Part shown: positions 14,401-26,600 of the stretch, in pieces | Layout: the number at the start of each line of letters is the position of its first letter | How positions within the stretch are numbered: position 1 is the first letter of the stretch | DNA from: Onchocerca volvulus | Taxonomy: Eukaryota; Nematoda; Chromadorea; Rhabditida; Onchocercidae | Reading direction: 5' to 3' | Length of the DNA stretch: 64,000 nucleotides | Assembly (NCBI GenBank): GCA_000499405.2 | Contig: HG738138.1 | Location: 10,538,888 to 10,602,887, forward strand | Made by a program: the position numbers and the translations under genes | Notes under the pieces: generated by a model | Database searches by the model: none | Told to the model about the DNA's origin: nothing | The model's input: only the letters and a program-made list of their open reading frames with translations

Positions 14401-17400
14401 GCTGTAAATCAAGATCTGTAAATTCGCAGCAGGAAAAGGTGACTTGAAACAGTGATTTATGAGGTCGCTCTTCTTGACCTCGTTAATATTTATGCTTTTT
14501 CCTAGTCACTATTGCGATGACTATGCACTGAACTAAATATTCAGAGTATAAAATGATCTTTAATTTTATCAAATCCGAGAAACTTTTGGTAGTAGCATAA
14601 AAATTACATTTGGCGATAAGGATCGGAGAACTATTTAAGGATTTCCTTTTTGTCATTAAATCATATTTAACAAAGTCATCTTTATACGCTTTCTGATCAC
14701 CCTGTGTCATCCTGTTCCAGTGCGTTATCATAACTTTGAATTTATTTTCTGATTCAGAAGGATTAAATGTCTCGAATAGTTCAGGTTATTCTCAAAAAAA
14801 AAAAAAAAAAAAAAAAAAAAAGATGAAGATTTGTTTAAAAAGATGAAATTTAAGTGAAATCTGAGAATTGTTTAGAATGTTGCAGTTTAATCTTTTATGG
14901 TTAGATATAATTTCTCTTTCAGCATTGCCTTCGCATCCACCACCGATTATCGAGCATGGACATTCTAATCAAACGTTAATGATCGGTGCTTCAGCAATAT
15001 TACCTTGTGCAGCAAACGGACGCAGTATACCTCAAATTAGTTGGTTAAAAAATGGCGAACAAATTAATTTAGAAGATGCGAATTTTGAAACACGTTTCAA
15101 GCAACTTTCTTCCGGATCATTGCAGATTGACGAGTTGAAGTAAGGAATTTTTTGATTAAACTCTTTGCCGCAGTGTAACATTATCAATGATTTATAAACA
15201 GACTTTTTTTCTTTTTCATTTGTTTGGATTAATTAAATTACGGCAGTACAGTTGCTATTAACAATAATCAATTTAAAGCTTGATTTGCATAATCCTGTAG
15301 GTTGCATCTATTTCTTTCCTGCATGTTAAAGCATATTTATGGACAAATTACAAAATTTTCGAGTATACATCAAATTTTGAAATGCATAGCTTTATTTTGC
15401 AGAAAAAGTGATACCGGTGTTTATACATGTCGGGCACGTAATCAGGATGGTGAATCGACATGGACGGCATCTCTAGTCGTTGAAGGTTGTGATCTTTTCA
15501 AGGTTTTTTATTCAAGTCTTAATGCTGGTGAAGTTCAGTAAAATCTCAGATTTGCTAGAAAAATAGGAAAGACAACTATCATCTAAAATTATTCCCTATT
15601 ATTTGACTATATTTTATTATATACCATCTTTTTCCTCTGTTTATATCGTATCAGATTATATTCGCTTATAATTTACAGAACACACTAATCCATCGGTTAC
15701 ATTTACTCGTATGCCAAACTTATCTGCTTTTCCATCTGCTCCGGGCAAACCATCGGTGCAAAATGTTACTGAAGATGGCGTTGATCTGGGATGGGCTATT
15801 CCGGAGAGAAATGGTGTTACTTTGATTAATGGCTATCTTTTGCAATATTTTAGTCCGGAAATGGGCCAGGTGAGTTTTTCGGTTTTGAAAATGAAAAATT
15901 GGTTCTAGTGATTAGTGCAGTTTAATTTCAATTCACAGATGGCATCGTGTGTGATCAAAATCTGAAACTTTTTAGACCTGGTTTAATGTTCCTGATTACA
16001 TTTCTGGTCCAAGATATCATCTGAGGAATTTGAAATCTTCACATTCCTACATCTTCATCGTTCGTGCTGAAAATTCTGAAGGTATTGGTCCACCATCACC
16101 AATGAGCGATGCTATTCAAATTAAACCACAGAAAGAACAAAGTAAATTCTTTTTGTTAAAAGGTGTAGAAATTTTTTTTTTTCTGAAAGACGTAAATTTG
16201 AATGGTGGCAGCTGAGTTACGAAAATTGTCATTTTTTTCCGGAAAAGTTGTAATTCAATTATTATATCGAGTTATTTTGTTCCTCTGGGATATACACAAA
16301 TTAACAACTCATGATTTTTCAGAAAAATGAGATAATAGACAGTAAACTGAAAAGTTTGGATGGAGTGCATATAGTTGTTTAGCAGAAGAGAATGTTGGAA
16401 AAAAGATTTTGTCATAATCTTTTAGTGGAGCGCACATATACATACTATAATTCACTGAAATGTGTTTAGACGTGACAAAACTTTTAGGTGAACGTGAAGT
16501 GACAAATGCAGATATGGATTTAGATACTGCTCGAGAACGGATTGCCTCGGAACAGCTAATCAAATTGGATGAAGCAACAACTGTTAATGCTACGGCTGTG
16601 AAATTGAGTTGGAAGGTAAAATCCAACTTGATCTGGATGGTATAGTTGTCCAGAATCAGTTACCTAATCATTGGATAGACTAAAATAACTATTAATCCTA
16701 CAACAGAAAGATGTGTGCGAATTGTATTAACACGATGAGATTTGCTTCAGTGAATATATCGTGTTATTTTCCCTTCAGTTATTCATTAAGCATTAATCCG
16801 ATCAATATTACGAGACATATATTCCTTGTTTCTGTGGTTATTGTTGATCTTTCAAAAAAAGAAAAAAAAGATGAATTTTTTACATTGTATCAAATTGCAG
16901 CGTCGGAGAGATGAACCATTAGTAGAAGGTTATTACATCAAATGGAGGGCAGTACCAACAACTTCAGGTCAAAAACAAGCTGGAGCTAATGGCATCGATA
17001 GCCACTGGGTAAATATCTCCAAACCAGACACTGATACATATATTGTGAATGGCTTACGTCCTTTTAAAAATTATGAATTTTTTGTGATTCCATATCACAA
17101 AACCGTGCAGGGTATGCCTAGTAATTCGTTGAATGGAGCTACTAGCGAAGCTCGTATGTTTTCTTTTATCATTATCATTTTGATGTTTGTTAATAAAGGA
17201 TGTCAGAAGTTTTTTGTTGATCAATTATTAAACAAAGCATTTCATTTTAAAATAAGTATTGTCAACGATGAGGAATGAAGTTAAGTATAAAGTAAAAGTG
17301 ATAACACATCACATAAATATCGGTTTTATCTAATTAGCACAACAAGTGTTGTCTAGAAACTCAAAAAATTAGTTGAATTTAATTTTTAGTTGAATTAAGT

Positions 17401-20400
17401 ACGGTTTTAAAATAGTACAGTAAATGTTAGAAAAAGATGAATGTGCATTCCTCTGAAATAAATACTCTTTGCATTTATTAATCAAAATACGTTTAAAAAG
17501 TAGAGTTATGTTACTTTAAAATAGGCATTATTATTTTTTAGTTATTGAAGTGCATTTGAAAACGAAGTTTTTGCATTTCCTGTTTTTAAGGATGTTATCA
17601 CTTACTCAGTAAGATATTGAAATTAGAACTTTATTGAAGTGATATCATTATTGAAATAATTGCAGCACCTACTTCACCTCCAACAGATGTACGTGTTCGA
17701 ATGATGAATTTAACGACGTTACGAATTTCGTGGCGTCCGCCACCTGCGGATGGAATAAACGGAATTCTAAAGGGTTTTCAGGTTGGTTCCAGATTTCCTT
17801 TTTTTTTAGTTCATTTTTCTGTTTCGATTGGCACAGTCTAATTTTTTACTTTTAGATTATCGTGCTAGGTAGTGGGGCCAAATATAATCGAAACATCACA
17901 ACAAATGAACGTGCAGCAAGTGTTACGCTATTTCATTTGATACCCGAAATGACTTATGGAGTTAAAGTTGCAGCACGAAGTAACGCTGGTGTTGGAGTTT
18001 ATCATGGACTTGAAGCTGTCACCATGAGTAAGCTATTTAATTATGAAAAAGAACGACGATTTTTATTGGTTAAGATATTACATTGTTGAAATTTCACATT
18101 TTATGCAATAAAAAACAAATATTGTTTAGATGAAGCAACACTGCGGGAACACATCCAGTTAATGAGTGGAATTTCGTCTGGTGATCGTTTGCTGCATATT
18201 ATCAAGAGGCCTTGGTTTATTGCTACGGCCGGCGTATTGATATGGATTACATTTATCGCCCTTATTACTTTTATGTGGTGGAGGTGGCGAAAATCGAAGG
18301 GTAAAGCTGCCGGTGTGTCTTCTTTATTTCTCCTGAATTCTCTTTCTTCTATCTTTTATTTCTAAATGGAAGGTATGGTATTTCTGATAGTTGTTTATTC
18401 GAATTTTCTGCTTCAGACATATTTAAACTGACTAGAAAATTCACAATTGTTGTCTCTTGTTTTGGTCTTGTATAACTTTTACTGAAATGGCATTTATTTT
18501 ATAATCAAGTGAAAAATCCAGGAAATTGAAAAAAAAACAAAACCAGGGAACAAAAAAAAAAAAAAGAAAAAAAAAAGTAGTCATGAAGTACTATTTCTTA
18601 ACAGAAAATTTATTAAGCAGAGTTCGTTTGCTAGTTGTACTTTTGATTTTCAGCTCGATTAGGTATGCCGTTTATTAAAATCAATGATGGTAGTGTTCAT
18701 CTGACAGCGCGAGATGCATTATGGATGGATCATTCGAATTTTAATTCAGCACAGCGTTCGCTTTTAAATAGTTCCATAAATGGTGCACATTGTAACGGGC
18801 CACCCATTTACACGCAAACTCCACATCAAGTGGATTTCTATATGGATGGCCAGATATTACACCGTGATACGTCAGCACATATGTTGGGAACTATGAATCG
18901 AGCCCAGTCACCCAATCATTATCATTATGCCGCACTTACTGCTGGTGGTGCCTCTAGTTTATCAACATTTTATAGTGGTCATCAAGTCCTGGTTAGTTGT
19001 CTCTCACTTTCTTCATACTATATATATACATATATATTTGCATCTTTTTATAATCTCTTTATAGACTTTTTGAACGATAATAGTAAATCCTTAAATGGTT
19101 TCGGTTGTTTCTATTCGTTATAGTAGCCATGAAACTCGTAACTTGAAGAGTTTTACTCATTGGTAATTTAGCTATATTTATTCATGGTGAAATAAATGGG
19201 GTTGTTAGAATTCGGTGATTTTTATTCTGTATTTTATATAAAAACTTAATAATTTATTCTAGGATGATCCGTCCCCATATGCAACGACTACTTTGGTGAT
19301 GAGCAACAGGCAGAGATGGTTAAAGGATCACATGCTTCGGGCTCCGATGCCTCCATCGAATCCGGTTCCTTCTGCTCCTCCAGCACGCTTCAAGGAGAAT
19401 GCAAAACATCATAATACATTGGGCGAACGACGTTCTCCTTTTGTTGATAGCAAAATGCGTTCTATTAGCCATCATCATTCGGGAAGTCCTCCACATACCG
19501 ATGTTTCTTATGTACAGTCTTCTGATGGTACTGGAGGTACATCATTTTCTCATGTATTCGCAAAATATGCATTCCTTATAATTTTGTGCATCTTTAGATA
19601 TTGCTTTACATTTGGTATATATTTGGGCTTCATTGCCTAGTTCCGCATCATGATGTGGTGTTTAGTTTGCAAGAGAGTGAATAAATCTTTAGAAGTTCAT
19701 TATGTGGTGATTACAGGAAGTTCGAATGGACGAAATAAAGGAGATGCTTTGAATGGAAAGAGAAGTCCGCCCAAGCAGACATTGCTTGATATGATACCTC
19801 CACCTCCACCGAATGCTCCTCCATCCGATGTTCAGAACGATACAGTATGTTTCTTTTGAAATACTGTCATATTAAACGTAAGAGTTGCGTTTTCTTGATA
19901 TGTTTTGCTATGCTTTTATTATTTTCATTATTTTTGTTATCAACTTTTTATATTTTTTTATTAAGCATGCAAAAGAATTAGTGGATTCACCCGATAGTCA
20001 TCTTATGGATGTTAACGAACACTACGATGCTGTCTCCGATGCACTGTTATTTGAGAATGATGGAAGGCACATACACGAGAAGCCTAATTTAGCAAATAAT
20101 AGGCCAAGCAGTCGGAATAGGATAAGTAATATTTATCTCCTACTTTTATTTCTTCTTGATTCTGTTGCATTTGCAGAAATTTGCGTTGTATTTTACACTT
20201 TTTTGGTTAGATGTTTGTGTCATCAGTTCCTTTAATTCATTTGTATGAAATTTCAAATAATTTTTTCTCATCAAAATAAAAGAAATAAAACAGAACGAAT
20301 TTAAGATCATCGAAGTGGAGCAGTGGGTAGCTGTGGTGGAGGTCAAGAAGCTGATGATAGTCAAAGGTCTTCACTGATGAATGATAATAATCGATCAGCA

Positions 20401-20659
20401 TTTTGCTCGTCTTCAGAAGCAGACGAAGAAAATTCGGAAGAAGATAATCATGTTCGAAGATCTTCGAGTCGTACTGATCGTTCCCAAAGTCCAGAATATT
20501 CTGCCCATCGGCCCTCACAACCGTGCATGGGCGTTAGTGCTTCTGCGCTAACTCAAAGTTCATGTAATTTTTTTTTCTGTTGCTTTTTTAATAAATGTTA
20601 AATGTTGTGGTTTTTTCTTTTTTTTTTTTGAACCATTTAAAGGTACAAATAGAACATGA
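3198..20659 (+). CDS. sax-3: SAX-3/Roundabout axon-guidance receptor (5'-partial: signal exon missing)
   Basis: Receptor for Slit; a type I membrane protein guiding axons and migrating cells. Exons: 3198-3407, 3942-4078, 4365-4517, 4653-4760, 5114-5277, 5478-5691, 5928-6099, 14923-15139, 15403-15485, 15679-15869, 15976-16141, 16470-16615, 16901-17153, 17666-17781, 17856-18027, 18130-18300, 18654-18991, 19263-19536, 19717-19844, 19966-20125, 20306-20563, 20643-20659. All phases agree, giving about 1281 residues. Five Ig domains lie at about 5-485, with cysteine pairs such as TLNCAAK and TYYCV. Three fibronectin III domains lie at about 500-835 and a membrane segment at about 861-886. The cytoplasmic tail has the conserved SPYATTTLV motif and the proline run [11 protein letters not shown]. 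Order and length match C. elegans SAX-3. The signal-peptide exon lies outside the window or is unrecognised. Less certain points: exon 12 could start at 16488, exon 16 could end at 18312, and exon 17 could start at 18663; all keep frame. Confidence 0.95.
12050..12235 (+). CDS. Candidate small secreted peptide nested in the sax-3 intron
   Basis: A 61-codon ATG-started frame. The first 17 residues ([17 protein letters not shown]) look like a classical signal peptide. A Lys-Arg dibasic site follows in FYQFSPKR (residues 31-32), and after it comes a hydrophobic and basic tail with FFFPRLIG. A possible 3' splice or trans-splice site (CATCCACCAG) lies just before the ATG. That layout resembles a small secreted or neuropeptide precursor. 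There is no amidation Gly followed by a second dibasic site and no recognised family. It may equally be a chance frame in an intron. Confidence 0.25.
   Translation: MSTIRLILLCLVLAALPMHTFEQFYQFSPKRCAIAVFFFPRLIGIFHRLFRSLEGYFSEKD
13547..13631 (+). CDS. Candidate alternative first exon of sax-3 (signal-peptide-like)
   Basis: The ATG at 13547 opens [20 protein letters not shown], a basic start followed by a long hydrophobic core, and reaches a possible donor (TCA/GTAATA) in phase 1. Exon 8 of sax-3 at 14923 accepts phase 1. A joined transcript would therefore encode a receptor starting at Ig5 and lacking Ig1-Ig4. A TTTCAG acceptor-like site ends at 13517, but another out-of-frame ATG at 13521 lies between it and this start. 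The signal-like stretch and phase match are seen; use of the exon is inference. Without splicing the frame stops at 13720. Confidence 0.25.
14794..14821 (+). repeat. Poly-A tract of 28
   Basis: Uninterrupted run of A about 100 bp before sax-3 exon 8. It is the longest A homopolymer noticed in the window. Poly-T runs of 20 or more also occur near 5409, 21669 and 61447. These are likely to be polymorphic in length. Confidence 0.9.
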
Positions 20660-22545
20660 AGCAGATGTCGGTTTTTGTTGGTTTTATTAGTCGTCAGAAC
20701 ATCGAGAGCAGTTATGTATCCGGGATCCCTGAGAGCAGGAGAATTTCAAACATTTGCTTAAAGAAAAAACTCATTGTATCATCCATCTTCAATTTTGTCA
20801 CTGTTCTTAATTTTTTCAGATGATGGAATATCAGCAGTGCGTTCTTCGAGCCGTTTGAAATCAATGTCTCGAAATTGTAAAAAAGATCTGGTTTAGCGAC
20901 TAAACATAATTGACTCGGGTTATTTCTCAGTGTTCTCTTCATTTACTGAAATGACATAGAAATATCTGATTACATCAGTAATTTGTCACTCGTACAAAAA
21001 ATCTATTGTCTGAATAGTAAGTTTGAAAATAATTTCTTTGGTTTATGATTTTGAGAACACTGATGAACTTTGTTTTCTTTTTTCGATCTCACTTATTTCC
21101 GATGCGATGATTTTGTAATTTAAAATTTAGGTTAGTTTTTTCGCTATTTATTATGTGCATATGCTGCAGTGGATATTGTTATTCAGAATGCGATGTATAA
21201 AAAATAAATTAGAGCGAAATTGATCGTTCAGTTTCATCATGTAGATTTTCTGAATCTCAGTCAGCCATCTATACTTTTTAATCCTGATCTTGAGATTGGT
21301 AACAGTTGAACAGGAAAGAATAGTATGAAATAATGTATGTAATAGGAATGGATCGTAGATAGATTTTCTTGTTTAAAGCATAAATTGCAGTAAATTTTAC
21401 TGTATGCTATATTATAGCTGTATGTGAAGTTTCCTTGTTTTATCAAGCTGCCAGTTCATACTACTGTTCCTTATTTTTTTGATATTCGCTGTTGAAGCAA
21501 ATGTGCTCACTTATAGCCGTTCTATACTTGCTGTGCTTCAGAAATTCTTTCGATATTTCTGTTTTCTTTCTTTGTTTTCAATTGTTGTCTATTTTCTGTT
21601 TGAATTATACTTTTTTTGAATGAATTTATTCCAGTTGTTTCATCTTGTTTTCTTTGCTTTTTTTCTTTTTTTTTTTTTTTTTTTTTTTTACTACATTTGC
21701 CAATATGTTTATTATGTAATTTCGGGATGAAATCTTCCGATAGTTTATAAATAATACGCTGATTGACAGTGAGCAATTGTTATGATTTTCTTTGGGAAAA
21801 AGACAACGGCAGTTATCATTATAATATAACAGTGTGTAATGAAGATCTTTAATCTGAATCTAAAGAGATTTTAATTTGAAGGCCGATCTGAACACGATTT
21901 TATCAGAGGATTCGGAACCAGAACATTGAATCAGGTTTAAAATGTGGATTGAATCATGAAAAGGATAGTATGCAAGATATCTAAAAATGACTTAAGGATA
22001 ACAGGTTAATCATGCAAGTCGGGATGGGATATCTGGATAACTTAGTGCTAATATATGCAAGGGGAATATTTATTTTAATTTTTTATATGACAGCGTTTCA
22101 TCTCAGTTGGGATAGAAATCTGTGTTCTATACTTTCATTTATTAGGATCGGTAGAGGTAGATGTTGTACCGTGATACCATGGGTAAAGTAGCAGTCTTTC
22201 ATCGGATTTAATAATTGTTTCACTGGACATGAAGGATGGCTCTGTCAGGGTTGTAATGATATGGTCGGTTGCTATATTATTCTGATTAATTATTTGAACC
22301 AAGAAATATCTTCTTGACATTTAGGCCGAGTGGATAATTACTTAAGCTTTCTATTAAAAGAACTTATAATTTTTTCGGTCTTCAAGAAATTTGTAATGAA
22401 AATGGTTAGCTTTTCTTTCATATTTCAATCAGACAATATCTTATTCACGTAAAATTTTCGTTGTACCAGTCTTGGACGTATTAAATGATTATTTGATTAC
22501 TTAGATTTGGTTAATTTTTCTTGAATATGTAAGACTGCTTATTGT
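20660..22545. other. Intergenic sequence between sax-3 and the TMEM128-like gene
   Basis: The first part should be the 3' untranslated region of sax-3. An AATAAA-like polyadenylation signal cannot be singled out because several occur by chance. A minus-strand 61-codon frame at 22135-22320 has somewhat coding-like composition but no recognised product. A possible 3' splice site (GATTACTTAG) lies near 22504, upstream of the next gene's ATG. Nothing else is supported. Confidence 0.5.
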
Positions 22546-23650
22546 ATGGCATTCCAAAATTATCAACTGAGGAATGTCGAAACTTGGCGAGCATTTCGAA
22601 ACAGGCGACGCTTAGATAGAAATCATCCAGCTGAATCGTTCGATTCCAGAATCTCGTTGAATACCCATGGTAACGATAATCGGAAAAAGTTAAAACGTAA
22701 TTTGGAGGTAAATTTATTGTTTATTCGTACAACAAGATCAATACATTTTTTATTAAATTATAGTAGAATTAGAATGAATTAAGGAAATATGATATGAATT
22801 GAAACTCTTTTACAAATGCTTTCGTAGTTACAGGTAGATGATATCCTTTGGTGTTGTTCCTTTCTTCTAACCGTGTGGTATTTTGAGCTTCCAATACCAT
22901 TGTTTATTGATGCACGAGTCGATTGGTGAGCTGTCATTTTTGGTTTAGCATTTAAAATTTGCTAGATGTTTGATAGGAACTATTCTTCTTCAGTCTTTGA
23001 ATAATTTTTCACAATACAATTAAAATCTGCATTTACTTTCAAATTCAATTTGCTGCTCTATCCATCCATGTTCCAATTTATTCCCATGCTTTCATCAAAT
23101 CAAACTTGGTAAAGAATTTTTTTTTCAGGTTTTTCTTGTCTTGTTCACTGCTTTGTCAGCTAAATTTTTTCTTGATTGGACTATATCTCTGCTTAAAAAA
23201 TGATGGAAATTCAGCAGATGAATGGCCCAAAATCTATCCGAAATTATTTTTCCTCGCTATTATTATGTTCGGGTCTTCTTGCATAATGTAAGTTTTCGAA
23301 ATTTTGAATTAAAAAAAAAAACTTTCGTACTAATTTTTTTATTTTGTTTCATATTCATTTTTAAAGTGATGTCGCCAGAAAGAAAAACTGATTATTTTTT
23401 TGTTGATTTTTGCAGTTTTACATAAAAAAACGAATAGTGTTTGAAGGTTTATTTGTCGGCTTTTTTTTGTTTGTTGTGTTTATCTTTATTGATTTATTGT
23501 TTTTCAACATTTGGTTTACATCATCAACTTTAATCGAAGATGTGATTTTATAGGTTCTGCCTTGCAACATGGAGCTTATGGAGTTTTTGGACGATTTACA
23601 TTGTATTTGTTACTTTTATGTTTACAATTGTTATAATATCAATTATATAA
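22546..23650 (+). CDS. TMEM128: TMEM128-family four-pass membrane protein
   Basis: Exons 22546-22707, 22834-22925, 23129-23287 and 23554-23650 join in phases 0, 2 and 2 to give 169 residues, against about 165 in human TMEM128. The first about 54 residues are polar and basic (HGNDNRKKLKRNLE). Four hydrophobic helices follow, starting VDDILWCCSFLLTVWYF. The segment joining helices 2 and 3 contains EWPKIYPKLFF, and the last helix ends CLATWSLWSFWTIYIVF. The W-x-x-W-S-F pattern before the last helix is what identifies the family. Members are small endomembrane proteins of unknown biochemical role. The start is the first in-frame ATG of the exon; an upstream non-coding exon is possible. The exons are too short to be seen as long ORFs. 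Confidence 0.75.
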
Positions 23651-26600
23651 CACCAGAATTGAGTGTGAGTACTTTTTATATTGACATATTTTTAGCTTAA
23701 AATTTTTTTAAAAGCTGATTGAAAATTTGCTTTTATTAACATTTATTTGTATTAATAACAATTCATTTGTATATTACGATCTTTTTTACTGATTTATTTA
23801 CAAGTTATCATAGTGAATTAATTTTTTCTCTTTTAAATATTTCAGTGTTTAGTTATTTGTGCTATATGTTCGTTCTAAATTAAACATCATAATTGTGTAT
23901 ACAATTTTCCTTTTAATGTTAAATGTTAAATTTTCAACATTTGGATTTCTTCTTATTCATGAAATTATTCCCCCAGGAAAAAAGCTATATATGATTTCAA
24001 AATGAAAATTTTAGTTATCATCTCGTAAAAAGATAGCTTGAAATTTTCTTTAAAGCCTTATTATTCCCAAACTGAAATATTAATTTGCTTGTTATTCTAA
24101 CTATGAACCGGTTGTTTTGATTATGAAATCAAAATTTTGCATCAATTTTTCGGAAATTGAATTTGGTACAAATATTTTTCTGTAAGAATGAACATCAAGT
24201 AATTGTCTCAGTTTGTCTGATGTTTATGTCTTTCTTATTTGTGACTTGCCATTTATTGTGATATATTATAAATAGCAGTAAATTTGAATATATCCTTATG
24301 AAAGGACAAAATTGTTACATTGAATGAAAATTACAAAACATAACAACTTTAGCCATTATTTATTTATCAAATTGGAATGCAAATGTGAAATTCATCGAAG
24401 CATAGAAAAAATTGGCAAGTTTTTGAGTGAATGAATTCAGCAATGCGGTGTTTTTTGACCATTTTATCATTATAAACCACGCATGGATTAGTATTTTGTT
24501 GACTTTTAAAGTTTTTCTTTTTTTTCCCGTTACATTTTCAGTGCACTTTGGTTTGATGCGAATTATATGTAATCATTTTGAAGTAGTCTTTTTTTTTTTT
24601 TTTTTTTTTTCAACACATAGATCAAGGAAGTTTGGATGAATGCTAATATACTTTGCTAGTTTGCTGTCAATCTTTATCACCCCTTAAGTAAATGACTTTA
24701 ATGTTTCATATCATTTTATAAAAATTTTTCAAAAGTTTAAAATAAAAAGAAGAAATTTTTCGAAACTCTAAAATAGAAAGAATACACATAAGTATTTTCG
24801 ATAATACTAAAAATATTTTTGAGAATAAAATAAATATTGTGATGACGTTTTATGGAATAAAATATGAGGTTTGTAAGTTTAATTTCCCATACATTGTTAT
24901 CGAGAAACTTTTCCTCAAAACATTTTCAATTAAAAGAAGAGATGAGAGGGAAGAATCAGAATGGAATCATTTCATAATATTGCACTTAAAGACATTTTGA
25001 GTGTTTGCAAGAAAGAAAATTTTTTCATCAAAGAAATCAAGAATTTTGGTGATTTGTTATGGTGACATATAATGCATATGTTGCGTGATGAGGATGAAGA
25101 AGTTCCTCCGTTGAATGCTATCAAACAATGATTGTAACTCTTTCCACAACGATCATCATCATTTCGCTCATTTGTTGCGAGATGTGCTTTCTCGCATGTG
25201 CCGGCTCAGAAAATGCAAACTTCTTTAATTGGAGTTATGCTGTCCAGTCCATGGTATGAAATTCTTGGAAATATGTCACTCATGCTGTGTTGGGATTTCA
25301 TTCCTCCTTCTTCCGCAGTGAAAAATTATATCTGAATTGTATCGATCACTTTTTGGGATGTGGCAAAGCATAAACTTTCCCAAGCGTGAATTGAGGAAGA
25401 CGAGAGAGAGATAGCGAAAGCTGAAATAAATCTAACTTATTTCCAATCACAGAAAATGTTTGGAGAGGCAGCGCTAATGCCAGCTAGTTAGAGCCTTAAT
25501 GATCATCATCATCAGTCTTCATAAAGCTAAAACGTAATTGGGAAGTTATCTGCAAAAGATATCGTATTCCGTTTTTGAATTTATTTTTAGTTCATCAAAA
25601 GATGAAAACTAAGTTGCAAATATTTCACCTTTCAATTCATTTTGGAAAAAGTCATTATTCACTCTTTTTTTGAGAACTTTTTTCTTGTTTCATTTTATTT
25701 TTATTTTATTTTACTTTTTTTTTTTTTTTTTTTTTGGTCATAAACAAACGATTCAATTTATTTTGCATAGAGAAATCTATATTGTCTCAATCTAATTTTA
25801 ATAAAGTTAGTCTTTTTAAAAATAAAAAAATTATCTAAGAGTTGACCTTTTTTTGTCGCCACTTACTAGTTGAACTTTATAATATCCAAATTAATATTAG
25901 CCGGTTAGAACTTTTATTTAAACTGGATTCTCAACATTTTTTTGAATGAAAGCAAAAACAATTTATGAAAATAATTCGATGACTTGGCAAAGTAATTAAG
26001 TCGAATCTATGTTACTGACAATTCTTATGGCCCAAAGAAACAGAAATGAAGTCATTAACTACGTTTTATTTAAGAATAAATTGATGTGTCGGGAATTCGC
26101 TTAGATGAATTTTAATTAATTCGGCTTTTGGGATGTAATCAAACCTAGTAAAAATAGTGCCTGATAACTTCTTCAATTAGATCAAAATGTTTTTCTTCAT
26201 TCCTAAAACCGCTAAAGTTACAACAATAAAATTCACTTCTCTTTTAATGATATATCTATATATACCTTCAGTTTTAATAAAGTTAAAATTAAATTTTCTT
26301 CAATTACTAAAAAAATCAAAAATTGCACATCGAATGTCAATATGAAACATATCGCAGATTTCTGTGAAAATGACTAATAACTTTCTTCGTCTTTATTTTT
26401 GTCCTGGAAAAAAAGATTAAAAAATGGAACTTTAAAAGAAACCATTCAAGAATTGAATATTTTTCCTGAATTTCATAATTGCGTGTGAAAGAAATATCAT
26501 TTTAAAAATTAAACCCGAGATATAAATAGTAATGCTCACTCAGTATTCTTCAACCTTATGTAATGTCAAATGTAAATTTATCATTAAACTAAACAAGGAG

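Larger units (their letters stand above)
6100..14922 (+). other. 8.8-kb sax-3 intron between Ig4 and Ig5
   Basis: This is by far the longest intron in the gene; most of the others are 75 to 660 bp. It begins GTAAGT after 6099, ends TTTCAG before 14923, and is phase 1. Most of it is AT-rich. A less AT-rich part at about 10270-11500 and another at about 13500-14100 contain short open frames on the sense strand, two with signal-peptide-like starts (12050 and 13547). A run of 28 A lies at 14794-14821. Regulatory elements, an internal promoter or nested small genes are possible, but none is proven. Confidence 0.7.

Noticed and set aside
20726..20747. TCCCTGAGAGC, sharing the lin-4/miR-125 seed
   Set aside because: No complementary arm nearby forms a precursor hairpin; it lies in the expected sax-3 3' UTR.
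21522..21776. Minus-strand frame with a poly-lysine run
   Set aside because: The lysines are the complement of a poly-T tract; composition artefact.
22135..22320. 61-codon minus-strand frame between sax-3 and the TMEM128-like gene
   Set aside because: Slightly coding-like, but no domain, no splice partner and no start context; chance length for this region.
22321..22350. GGCCGAGTGGATAA, like the A-box of a class II tRNA
   Set aside because: No B-box (GGTTCGAATCC type), acceptor stem or cloverleaf follows at the right distance.
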